Positions 1-10,640 of a stretch of DNA of 64,000 nt are shown here, piece by piece. Under the pieces are notes generated by a model that was given only the letters and a program-made list of their open reading frames with translations, was not told the DNA's origin and did not search any database. Position 1 is the first letter of the stretch; each line of letters begins with the position of its first letter. Source of the stretch: Phylloscopus collybita (lineage: Eukaryota > Chordata > Aves > Passeriformes > Phylloscopidae); assembly GCA_027886175.1 (NCBI GenBank), contig JAJNNQ010000026.1, positions 18,568,001 through 18,632,000 of the forward strand, read 5' to 3'. Position numbers and translations under genes: made by a program.

Positions 1-575
1 TCAGTAACTTAGTCTTTCTATCCCGTCATGTCCTAAAGTAACCCTGAAGTTTGAGCAGAATGTCTCTGATCTTACAGTCCAAGGCAAGTGCTCCTTGTAC
101 CTTCTGGAATAAAGACATTCATTCAAACTAGATATTCTAAATCTGTCCTTATTCCTCATAGATGCTTGCTTCTGATGTCTATGACCAGGTGTTACCAAGT
201 TATGAAACAATGAAAAAATGAAGATAAGTCATTATTCTTTTTCACAGGTCCTTAGTTTACAGATCACTGTATTTCACAGAATATGTAATACTTCCCTCAG
301 CTCCCAAGACTCACAGGAAAACAACATGATGCCTCATGTTAAAAACTGCTTCTTGGAAAGAAATTTAAAAAAAAATAAAAATCCACTACACTATGCTTTA
401 GACTCTGCAAGCTAAAGCAGATTACAATACTTATTCTGCTTATAAGGGAATATTACTCAGGCCCTATCAAAGATCAGTGCAATTCAAAAGCTTCCATGAC
501 CAAAAAGAAGTGCAGTACACTAGCAAGGTTTACTTCCCTAACTGGTCCTATTGTATGTATCTACAAATACTTTAC

Positions 576-685
576 CTTTAGGTTATATTTGTGTGCATAG
601 TCCAAAACAACTGGCACCAAATCATCAGTTGGTTCTCCATTTTCATCAGCCATACCTGGTGGGTACCATGAAAGGACTATTACAC
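576..685 (-). CDS. MANEA: MANEA coding exon 3 (endo-alpha-1,2-mannosidase, residues 184-220)
   Basis: This 110-bp internal exon is too short to show as a long open frame. Read on the minus strand it follows a pyrimidine-rich tract ending in AG at 687-686, and it ends at a GTAAAG donor at 575-570. Joined to the last G of exon 2 it reads in frame through VIVLSWYPPG, ENGEPTDDLVP and DYAHKYNLK. That closely matches human MANEA just after its SASIG motif (established knowledge of the GH99 family). The SWYPP segment belongs to the (beta/alpha)8 barrel of the GH99 catalytic domain. The exon enters in phase 1 and leaves in phase 0, and contains no stop. The known catalytic glutamates lie in later exons, which are not found in positions 1-575, so the gene is cut by the window edge. 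Confidence 0.95.
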
Positions 686-3600
686 CTGAAATACAAAACC
701 TGAGTTTTAAATCATTTTGTTTAACATATTACAGGTATACTGTACCATTGTCATGAGTAACAATTATTGATGTGAAATAAAATAAATAAAATAAAATAAA
801 TCAGAATCTCAAATGACTTTTTAATCAGTTACAAAATCTCAGTATTGTCAAAAGTGGATTTTAACTCCTCTCTTTATAGGACTGCAAAACAATCAGTGGT
901 TAGGTAATTTGTCAAGTGAACAAATCTGTACTCAGCGTCCTAACCCTAACACTTAAGAGCTGTTCCCTCCCATTTTTCAGCACAGGATTCCAACCTTCAG
1001 GTTGTACAAGAGGAAATGAGTGCTCCCCACTAAGGCATTATAGCTACACCACAATACAGGCAGAGAATATCAAGATACCCAGGTTATACAACACTCAAGA
1101 GACAAAAGCTGTGCATGTGATGAAGGAGATTCTTATTGAACTTTATTCCCCATCATATTTCTTCATTGTACCCAGCTCAAATACAAAACAACTATTTATT
1201 ACTAGAAGCAGTGACTTCAATCCCACAACCTTCTTTCTTGCTGGTACAGTTACTATGGTGTAATCTATACTTCCAAGCATGTGAAATTAGTTTTTAAATT
1301 TATTATCTTCAAAAATGCTTGAGTAGCTCTCAGTAATTCAATGTTAACAGTGCTGTGGAGAAAAAAGACAAAAAATAACATGTCTTCATATTGTAAATTT
1401 TTCTGACGCTCTCCAAGAAAGCAAAAGAACACACTCTTCAGAAAGGCTAAACCCTTTCCTTCTAAAATAAAATGCTGTCAGATAAACAGATTAGATCTTT
1501 TAGATGTGCAGCAGGAAATAACATCAAAAAGAAGCTAAGTCTGAAAGAAATACATGAAATACTGATGTAGAAATATATTCCTAGCAATGCTATTTAAAAC
1601 ATACAGAAGAATAAGTCAATGTGGCTCTTTTTAACTAGGTAATGATTTAGGTAAATGAATAAATTCACTTAGCTAGGGAAGTATAAATTCTAAATTCCAC
1701 CTACTTTGCTAACATTATAACATTTCTAACCAACAATTTCCAGCAAACAATTACAAAACTAGGAAAAAGAAAATATAAATTACAGTGAATATATAATCAC
1801 ACAATATCCAAACCAGAAATCTGTGCTCACTACACACAGAAGGGAGTTGAACTACCCTTAGACACATCCTCTCTGCATTTTATCAAAAAGAAAATCACAA
1901 CAGATAATCACAAGAGACAGTCTGCTCAAGGAAAGCAAAAAGCAGTATTTCACTGCATTTTATCAGATGATTTTTTATTTCACATGAAAGAAAAGGACTA
2001 AATGCAAATGAGTAAGGTATAAACGACAAGCAGAAGAGCAAGAAATCTGGATATCTTGAATACATCTGACAAGACCCCCTTTTACACCTTCAGGAAATAT
2101 ATAAAAGTTCAGGGAATAGAACTGTTGATCAAGGAACCTAAATTCACATTTGCATTGGTCTTTTCCTGAGAAAGACTACTCCACATTTTTTTTCCTGTGG
2201 TTAAAAAATAAAATTAGGTATCGCTTCAAGAATCTAAAAAAAATAAAGGATGCACTTGACACTAAAAACAGTGTCATAAATATGTAAAACCAGAATAGTC
2301 ACTAAAAACAAAAGTGGACTATCACAAAAAAATAGGCTGGTACAAAAAAATATATTTCCTCAAGCAATCTCATGAATGAAATTTACTGTATTATTAAAAC
2401 GTACTGCATTAATTACTATTAACATGTAAAACATTAGGAAATTAATAAATAAGAATTACAAAATATAACGAGTATACAAGGAAGAACTGCATGAGACTCC
2501 TGTTGACCCAATCACTCATATGCCGTCAATCATTAGAAATATTTGTTGAAAGAATCACTTACATTTTTCTTTTTTCATAAGATCCTTGATAAAGCTTCAA
2601 AAATGGCTAGAAAAAATGATTATGTGACTGTAAAATACAGTAATGGATGAGACACTGGCTATGAGAGACAAAGAAGAAACTGTAAATAGTCAAGCCTCAT
2701 AATACACAAAAAATGAACTAAGTATAATTCTTAAAAAAAAAAAGTTGACCATTTATATTAGTCAAATCTAGATGGAAGAGAACAAATTCAATTGCACTTA
2801 AAATCCTTAAGTCAGAATAACAGCAAGAAAAAAATGATTCTTTATAAATATCAGTTATGTTACAAAGTGTGTCACAGGAAGCCGAAACCACTCATTCACA
2901 TTGCTGAGTTTTAAACAGAAAATTAACTGAAGTTACTAAAAAATTAATTATGCAAAGCATTTTTCCTAGTAACTGGCACCTTTTCCACAGCAGTTCAACT
3001 TTCTTAAACATCTGTATTAAGGGGATGAGACATCACATATTCTTCTAAAGCTGCAAGCGCCTCCCTTGCCTTCACCACACCATTGTACATTGTTTTGTTT
3101 TAGATAAGACTAAAACTGTGCTTACTGGCAACCTATATCTGAGATTTCTCTGCAACAGTCTTGTTACTCCTCTTGATGGAGTTATATAATTGAAGAGGGT
3201 GTGAAATTTCCTACGTTTGTATTAACCCTTGTACAAAATAAAGGTTAGGTTAAAACCCACAAGATGACAACAACCAAGAAGTAAATACTACACAAGTAAA
3301 CATCACTAATCAAAATATAACAATTACATTAAATCTTAATGATTAGGTGAATGAAGGATATTCAATACAAGCTGATTAGCAGTATCAATAATGAGCTTTG
3401 GTCATGTTGTTCCAACTACATTTACAGAACCTGTTCAAAGTTTAATATTAGCCTGTATGACTGCTTATTTTAAAGATTACCATAAAAAGGACCATCAAGC
3501 CCAAGAACTAGGAATGCCACCAAAAATACATTGAATATTCTTATGTATACAGTTCTTCTTATTTAGAAAAAGGGAACATAAATTTGTATTGAAAGAAGAT

Positions 3601-4066
3601 ACTTTTGGACAGTAACAAATTAATACATAATTGCTATTGCACACATGGAATTCAGAGAAAAAAACCTCCATTCATATTTGAACAGACTGCTCCTTAACCA
3701 TGTTAGCATAATTTACTGAAACCTGTTCTTTTAACTGAAGTACTCATCTCCAAAACTAAAATACACAGACAATATATTCAAGGTTTCTGTATTTTCATTT
3801 ATGCTATTAGTGTTTGGCAGTAAGTAATGAAAAACATGTATCTACAATAAATGTATTCTTACGTTTCTGTGCTGTTACACTCATCAGACAGAGCTTTGAA
3901 GATGTAGGTTTTAGTTGGGGGTTAAAACTCAGAGATATAAAGACATTTACTAGTTTCAGACATTTCCCGAATAACACAGAAAAATAGGAGGATAGCTCAG
4001 TTGTTCTCATTCACATATGTAAGGTTGGATAAATGAACAACATGCTGAAATGTTAGCTTTCATTAC
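686..4066 (-). other. MANEA: MANEA intron 2
   Basis: GT (4066-4065) to AG (687-686) on the minus strand. The interval is AT-rich and, read on the plus strand, conspicuously A-rich. It contains an A/T simple repeat of AAAT/AAAAT units at about 775-801 and short A runs. No LTR, CR1 fragment or exon-like segment was recognised. The short open frames here lack similarity that I can identify. Confidence 0.85.
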
Positions 4067-4616
4067 CAGTTGAGGCTGAACGCATTTGTTTCATGTGGGC
4101 TTCTATGACAGTAGGGTCTTTGGAACTGTAAGATCCAAGTTCTGGATAAAAGTTGGCCCCAATGTCCTCAGGAGGATTATGCCTTCCCTTTGGATAATTG
4201 TTTGCAATTTTGGGATCCCAGTGTGGTAACAATGGATGATTCCAGTGAATATATTTACCATCAAACTGTGGATTCCCATACCAAGTATAGTAGAAAATGT
4301 GAAAATTATAATTAGGAGAAGATAGCTCTTCTTCCAGCTTTTTTACTGGAGACATAGATGCTTTCATAGTGTTGACAGCAATACTATGCAAATTACTGAC
4401 ACGTGTTACAGTATCTCCTTGAGCCATATTTAGTGAATTCTGTTTACTCTCTAAGAGCACTGTCCGTTGTTGAAGCTCCGGCAACAAACCAAGTCCAAAT
4501 GGATCCCCAAAGCCGGCTCTGTCAGGTCTCAGAGTCTTCAAAGCCATCATTATGGAGCAAATAAACAAAATAAAAAGCAACAAAATGATGCATGTTCTTC
4601 TGCGAAATCTTGCCAT
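4067..4616 (-). CDS. MANEA: MANEA first coding exon (exon 2), start codon to residue 184
   Basis: MANEA is a Golgi type II membrane enzyme that cleaves glucosylated mannose from N-glycans, a bypass route around glucosidases. The start was placed at the ATG at 4616 because the protein then begins MARFRRRTC, as the family does. A frame open further upstream (to 4667) crosses the splice acceptor. In order: a short basic cytoplasmic tail (residues 1-9), one hydrophobic signal-anchor (about 10-27), a variable stem (about 28-102), then the start of the GH99 domain with FHIFYYTWYGNPQFDG (residues 105-120), KYIHWNHP and FYPELGSYSS. The frame is intact for 183 codons and ends with a split glycine codon at the ACTG|GTAATG donor (exon end 4067). 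The window encodes about 220 of the roughly 460 residues usual for the family. The start has A at -3 and G at +4, a strong context. Confidence 0.97.
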
Positions 4617-4624
4617 GATGTCAT
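4550..4624 (-). promoter_or_regulatory. Overlapping upstream ORF at the MANEA start
   Basis: An ATG at 4624-4622 lies eight bases before the MANEA start and is out of frame with it. It opens 24 codons and stops at TAA (4552-4550), inside the coding region for the signal-anchor. It has A at -3 but A rather than G at +4, so its context is adequate but weaker than the main start. Leaky scanning would be needed to reach MANEA. The geometry is read directly from sequence; any effect on translation is inference. Confidence 0.5.
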
Positions 4625-4659
4625 AGTTCAGAATTCCAACAGAAGGATTTTGGCCGCAA
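4617..4659 (-). other. MANEA: MANEA 5' UTR part of exon 2
   Basis: The minus strand shows a splice acceptor ending CTTTTGATCAG at 4660, so exon 2 probably begins at 4659 and carries 43 bases of untranslated leader before the ATG at 4616. An upstream ATG lies inside this leader at 4624-4622 (listed separately). Confidence 0.75.
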
Positions 4660-7600
4660 CTGATCAAAAGACAAATATTTTCAAGTCAGTTTCAAGTCAA
4701 TACTATTACCTAGTATTCACTAATGTGAAATGCTTCATAAAATCGCTACATAATAAAAATAACACAGAGACAAATGTGATGCATACGCTGACTGCAAAAC
4801 TAACAAACTTGGTGGAGGGTAGGGTACACAAACAAAACCCCATTTCTTTATTTGAGAACATGTGTCACATTTTGAAGTTCTACCACCAAGGACTCAAATA
4901 TTTTATAACGTATTTTACTTTTGAACCTAATTTTTATCCTAACCCTGATAAATCCCATGAAATGGAAATTCTGGTTACATTGCTTCAGAACTGTAATGTA
5001 AGTGCTATTCTGGTAGAAATAACAAAGAAAACAGAAGAAAAAAGCAGATGCCATCAAAGGAGAATAACACAGCAGAACCAGAGTAAAGAACAAAATGGGG
5101 TATGACAGAACTACAGCTTATGTTCAGAATGCAGGTGTCATTCACTAACCTATTTACTGGCTTCAGACCAACCACTTTGTGTTTTGTTAACCAACATATT
5201 AACAAAATACTCCAGCAAGTTAAACTTGAAACCATGATCCTCTGCAACTTTACAGATCTATAATTTTTTTTTTTTTCTGAATCATGTATGCAAAAATCAG
5301 CGTAGCATTAAGGATGTACCTCAAGCAGAAAGCCTGCAAGTTAGCTGCTGGCAGCCAGCTAGTACAATGTCACAGCTGCCTGACACTTCATGTAGTGTTC
5401 CAGGGCTAAATTCAAAACAAGACCAGTGGTACAAAGCAAGGTTTGAACCATGAAAGTAGGGGGAAGAAAATCAGTATAAGGCCTGATTACTTTATTTATA
5501 ACTTTAATTCCTGTACAACATTATCACAAGAGAACCAGAGAAAAGGATTAACAAAATTTAGGTTACCACAGAATTATGTGGAACAAGATTATGCATAAAA
5601 CTGTCAACACTTAACTGGAAAATCTAAGAATAAATTTCTGAATCAAGGGTCATTAGACATATCATAGCTGTGATTTGTTTTTTTGTCACTGATCTCCAAA
5701 TTTTAGAATCTTATTTTAATTTATTGAGATATACACAGGTAATTTTAAAATACTTTTTTTTGACCAAAGTCAAAATATAATTATTTGACTGTAGATCCCT
5801 ACCAGTGTTATAGTGCATTAACATGGAGTCATCACAGTCAACACAGTCAACATCAGTCATCACAATATGCTGCTTGCTACAGCTATGATAACTTTAGATA
5901 AGCAATTTTAGAATATGCTTTTTAACAATACAGCCAGAATTGGATTAGCAGCATTACACTGCCACAACGAGAACTTCCATTTCCAATATTAATTCATTTA
6001 TCCTACAGTCTGCTCTTACTTCTGGGATTCATTCATGGGTTTTCACAGTAAGGTCTCTCATTTACTTTAAGAGCAAAACCCAGTTAACATTTTAAAAGTA
6101 ACACGAAAATCCCAATGCACTTTTACCGTCTTAGAGTGGACTCAGTTGAATGAGTATCACAGCACTAAAGCTGACAAAGAACAAATGAAGCAAGGCAAGA
6201 CTATGAAAATAATATTGTTCATTTTGCCCAATTGGATTCTGAAACCATATGTTTGGCTACTGTCAGGGAAAACGATTTTCCTGTACGTGCTTAGAGGATT
6301 TCATATCGTTTTACGTCAAATTACAGGATTCTTTTTCTATGGCTAACAATGCCTCCCATGATTTTAGAATTCTGTCAGAGATTGCTTGGAGTACAAAACA
6401 TCTTACTTTAATAAGAAATTAACTTTAAATACACTCAAATGCTCCTGCTATTTTTCATTACCTTTTCAGTCTTCTTTCTAGTATATTATGCTATCGCTAC
6501 CCAGTAATTTAACTCAATTTTTGGATTAGATAAACTGAAGTTTTCTGAAGGGTTAGGATGTTTTTTAAGGAAACAATATTATTAATCTGACTAATGTATT
6601 AATGTATTCCATTTAATTTAGCCCAGATGCCACTCATCTTCATTAAACAACATACAGGACTGCCAGAGATAAACTACCTCTGCAATTATTATTTTATCTC
6701 GTCTGTGAAAAAGAATTAATGACTGCAATGTTTATACCTGGAATGTTCACAAGGTTTTTCATTTGGGTTTTCCTATTCCGTATGAAAGAAGCTGTTCCTT
6801 TTTATTCTTGGCTGACATATCAGCTACTCAATTCCTCCTGTTTAGATCAAGATTTCACTATCATAAAGTCATTAGTCTGGAACTGATCTTGGTGCTCCAC
6901 ATTATTTCAACAAGGATTTTTCCAATGGAATATTCACCACTGAAGTATACTAAACAATGAGTAGCATGCTTACTAGCATTTGACTAGCACTGACACAGAC
7001 CGTGGTCTACCATACATACTATGAACTTCTGCTATGTTTATACAGAGGCTCAGCATGAAAGTGCAAAATTTCTAGAACAAGTAAGTGATATTTATAGTAA
7101 AGGCTTGTTTTTTAGGGAGACATCAGTCTTAATGATGATAACATAGTCCAGACCTAACACAAACACCTATACTGTAAAAGCTGCATTGAAGAGCTACAGG
7201 TTGGCAGTGCTTCATGTGTCATTTAATTTTGTTCAGATCTACTTTTCAGAGGCAGTGACAGATAAATTACTCTCATCAATGCCAGTGCCACAGCGGAATG
7301 GCAATATTGGGGAAACAGACTGAACAAACATGCCCATGAAACAGTTACATGAAGTTACGTCTATCCTTGGAAGCGGAAAAACCTTAAAAATACATTTCTG
7401 ATTCAATGGTCATAATAACTGTGATTTTGCATTTGTCATGGACATTCAAATTTTACAGTCTGAGTGCAATTTACTGAGGTACATATCACTCCTATAGACC
7501 TGGGAAGTATCTTGCCTCGGCCTTTTCAGTGTTCTTGCAATTGACTTACTTCGCAGGAAAAAGTCAGGCTGAATAACTTCAGCTTTATGAAGGTTAAGCT

Positions 7601-9867
7601 CTTACATGCAGTCACCCTGACTCAGAAGCTTTTGGATTCAAACTCCATGTTTGTTGACACATATAGGTGTACCAGACAAAAATGTAAGCACTTTGGACTC
7701 TTTCTCTTGCCTACCTCGTAAGCTTTATAAAAAGAAAAAAACCAAAACAAACCCATCTGTACAGGCCAAAGTTTCTCCTTTAACTAATACAGATAGTAGT
7801 TTCCCTCAGAACATGAGAAAAATATGAAGCTTTACCAGGAAAAGTTAAATCCTGTTTCATCAACATCCAGTTCTCTTCTCAAAAAAACCCTAAACATCTG
7901 ACACAGCCGTTTTACTTTTAAGTTTGTAGGCTACTACAGCGAATAAAAAGCACAAAATGCATGTAAGTCTATCCCATTATGATCGTCTCCGTTCCAAATT
8001 AATTTGGGTTTTTTGGTAATAAATAGCATGAAATTCATCACAGTAGGCAAAATTTCTAGCTGTTCTTCTTAAAACAACTCCTCCATGAATAAAGAAAAGA
8101 AAAACAGTCTATGAAATAATCTGAAATATTTTCCTAACTGTTCCACAAACTTAATTGAATCTCTCAAGTTCTGACCTGACAGTGCTTTTTTTCTCCTCCC
8201 TCGCTACAGTTTTTTACACCCTTAAGTTACCCTGTGCAGGGAAACCTGCTCTTTGTCCTTTCCACTATATGAAGAAAAAAAGCCTACAGACGTACAGATG
8301 ATAAGGTCTTTTTCTCAACATTTTTCTCCAAATAAAAATGCTTCTTTAGTCAGAGAAGAAAAAGCAATTAAAAAGTGGTTGAAAATTATATGAGATAATT
8401 TTGGTCAGGCAACTCAAGCTTCAGTGCCCTGCCCAGTGGGTTGCTTTTTTCAGCTTTACAAATTCCAAAAGAGAAATACACTATGCAACTAAATTAGGTT
8501 CAGATAAAACAGATTTATCAAGTTTAATAAGAATCAGCAAATATTATAATTTGTTTGCTCTGATGTTCCTTAATCATAATAAACAGAAACGCAATACAGG
8601 AGAGAGCTCTGAAAATCTGATTTTATTGATCAAGCATAAGGTCATCCAAAAGCCACTGAGGCTGGTAGTGCATGGATGGGATCAAAGCTTCTCAACTAAA
8701 TTATGTAAGCTTAGTTTATATTAAGTTTTCCCAGCTCAAAGAAACTGAAATCTCTGAAGCGACAGATCAGCTCTGAATCTAGAGCTGAAGCTCCTAGGCC
8801 TCAAAGCCCTGATTCTGGAGCTACAGTGCAGATGTGCACCTAGAAGCATTAATTCGGTTTCCAAGTGATGGGCCAAGTGAGGCTTACTAAACTGAGGACT
8901 GGAAAGAGTGTCTAAAGCACCACATTGACATAGCACATTCTGATCTGGAGATCACAAAGAATAAAAAGCGACAGAGGCTGAACATATGTGTGGGAACCTT
9001 GTGAGTGTTTTCTAGTATTAGAAAAAAAACCAGGGAATTTCCCAAAAACTCTCGGTATGTGAAAAATCATTTTTTTAAGAACAGTTTTTATGAATGATTT
9101 GAAAGTCATTAAATATGTAAGAAGACATTAGGCATGGCATGTAGACACTTCACAGCTGTGTTACATACTAAAGAGGTATTTTTTTAAACATTTCCAATAA
9201 CAGATTTTTTTTTTTTTGGTCTGCCCAATTTAGAGAAAGGTATTTGAAATATAACAACCAGAAAACAGAAAATGTGATTTGAATTTAAGAAAGACAACAC
9301 AGTAACAAAACACAACCCTTCTGGATTCTTTGCTGTAAACGTGGTAAGAGACCTTCCAGCATTACACTCGAGTATTTGCTTTCAACACGCCAGCTTTCTC
9401 CTGCTTCGAAAGGACATGGAAACACACACCTAACTCTGGGCAGCTGCAGGCCAGGAGAAGAAAGCGACCTCCGGCCAGTCCTTACCGGGAGCTCCCCGGG
9501 GCACTTTAGAGCCAGGCTGCTGGACAAGAGTTGAACGCAAGGGCTGGGAGCAGACCCAGCTCGCTGCGCTGCTCCCATCCCCTGAGCAAGCCACCGGGTC
9601 CCGAGCGTTCACGCCTCTCACTCACTCTGCGGAACCAAGCGCCAGCCCCCGCCACCTGAGGAGCATCGGCCGCGGGCGGGAGGCGCGGCGAGGCTTCCGC
9701 AGGAGGGAGGAGGGACGGCACCGCCCGGGGGCCGCCGAGGCCCCTCTGACAGCGCCTGCGGGCGGGGGCGGACACCGTCCCCTCCTCTCCCGGCCTCTCC
9801 CAGCCCGCAGGAGCCCTTCCCCAGTGCCCGGGGCCGGCCGGGGCGCGGGGCCGGCGCCATTACTCAC
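4660..9867 (-). other. MANEA: MANEA intron 1
   Basis: GT (9867-9866) to AG (4661-4660) on the minus strand. It is AT-rich unique-looking sequence without a recognisable transposon. A short degenerate direct repeat of CAGTCA(A/T)CA units lies at about 5828-5866, and poly-T/A runs occur near 5262-5276 and 9207-9219. Open frames of 60-212 codons in this interval appear to be chance. Confidence 0.65.
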
Positions 9868-9960
9868 CCGCAGGAGGCAGGGCTGATGCCGGCGGCGCGC
9901 GCGGGGGGTGCCCCTGCGGGAGCCGCGCGGGCCGGGCCGGGCCGGGGCGGGGCCGGCGCG
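9868..9960 (-). other. MANEA: Probable MANEA noncoding exon 1 (upstream boundary uncertain)
   Basis: On the minus strand a near-consensus donor CGG|GTGAGTAA lies at 9868/9867 inside the CpG island, and the next acceptor in this orientation is the exon 2 acceptor at 4660. MANEA in other vertebrates has a noncoding first exon, so this is the likely splice partner. A second plausible donor, CAGA|GTGAGTGAG, lies near 9627-9635 and could give a longer or alternative leader. The transcription start cannot be fixed from sequence and the outer coordinate is a guess. Confidence 0.5.
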
Positions 9961-9973
9961 TGCGCCAGCCGGG

Positions 9974-9983
9974 GCGCATGCGC
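9974..9983. promoter_or_regulatory. NRF-1-type palindrome GCGCATGCGC
   Basis: This is a perfect match to the core of the palindromic NRF-1 binding consensus. It lies within the CpG island about 106 bases upstream of the predicted exon 1 donor. Binding is inferred from the motif only. Confidence 0.6.
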
Positions 9984-10229
9984 GGGGCGGGCGGCCCCTG
10001 CCGGGCCCTGTTGTCCTGCGTGGGGAGGCGCGGCGCCCTCCCGCCTTTTCCACTGGGAGCCAGGGACCTGTGCTGCCGCTGGAAGGGGCCAGGGCCTCCG
10101 CTGGGCTTTCGGATTGTGTCTGATGTTTGTGGGGATTTTTTTTTTTTTTTTACTCGAAAGGCCTAAAAAGTCTTTCAGTTCCTTAAAAGCCTTTGCTGGA
10201 TTGTTGGTTGCCTTTCAGCTGCGAAGTGG

Positions 10230-10640
10230 TAGTCACAGAATCAATTTAGGATGAGATCATCGGCTCCAAGCTATGACTGAACATCGCCCTGTCACTGAAT
10301 GTCACATCCAGTCTCCTTAAACACGTCCAGGTGTAGTGGCTCCACCACCTCCCTGGGCAGTCCGTTCCAATGTCTAATCACCCTTTCTGTGAAGAAATTT
10401 CGCCTAATGTCCAGCCTGAATCACCCTTCACGCATCTTAACTTTTATGTCATCTCATCCTGTCACTGGTTGCCTGGGAGAAGAAGCTGATACTCCATCTG
10501 GCTACAACCTCCTTTCACCCCTTTAGCCTTCACCAGGCTAAACAGCTCGCTCAGCTGCTCCTCAAGGAACTTTTGCTCCACGCCCTTCACCTGCTTTGGT
10601 GCCCTTCTCTAGACTGATGCCCAAAACTGGGCAAGAAAGT
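10230..10640 (-). mobile_element. CR1 LINE 3' fragment
   Basis: Read on the minus strand this decodes, with mutations, as the C-terminal tail of the CR1 reverse transcriptase ORF ([15 protein letters not shown], then a GLP.EVVE-like stretch). It continues into the short 3' UTR near 10230, where CACAGAATC marks the degraded terminal ATTCTRTGATT-type repeat. It is 5' truncated, as is usual for CR1, and carries stops and frameshifts. It lies about 130 bp beyond the CpG island. Confidence 0.88.

Larger units (their letters stand above)
9640..10100. promoter_or_regulatory. CpG-island promoter of MANEA, possibly bidirectional
   Basis: This is the only strongly GC- and CpG-rich block in the window. 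It contains GC boxes (GGGGCGGGGCC near 9944) and a perfect NRF-1-type palindrome GCGCATGCGC at 9974-9983, with a related GCGTGCGCC just before it at about 9958-9966. No TATA box is evident, as usual for housekeeping CpG promoters. It sits directly upstream of the likely exon 1 of MANEA. Long GC-rich open frames here on both strands arise from base composition and are not called as genes. CpG promoters with NRF-1 sites often fire in both directions, so divergent noncoding transcription to the right is possible but unproven. Confidence 0.85.

Noticed and set aside
1..575. Search for MANEA exon 4
   Set aside because: No frame matches the next GH99 segment, so exon 4 must lie left of the window.
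4467..5105. 212-codon open frame on the plus strand
   Set aside because: It runs antisense to MANEA exon 2 and into intron 1, and its sequence shows no recognisable domain.
9506..10254. Several GC-rich open frames on both strands, Pro/Arg/Ala-rich
   Set aside because: They overlap in multiple frames within the CpG island and reflect composition; none resembles a known protein.
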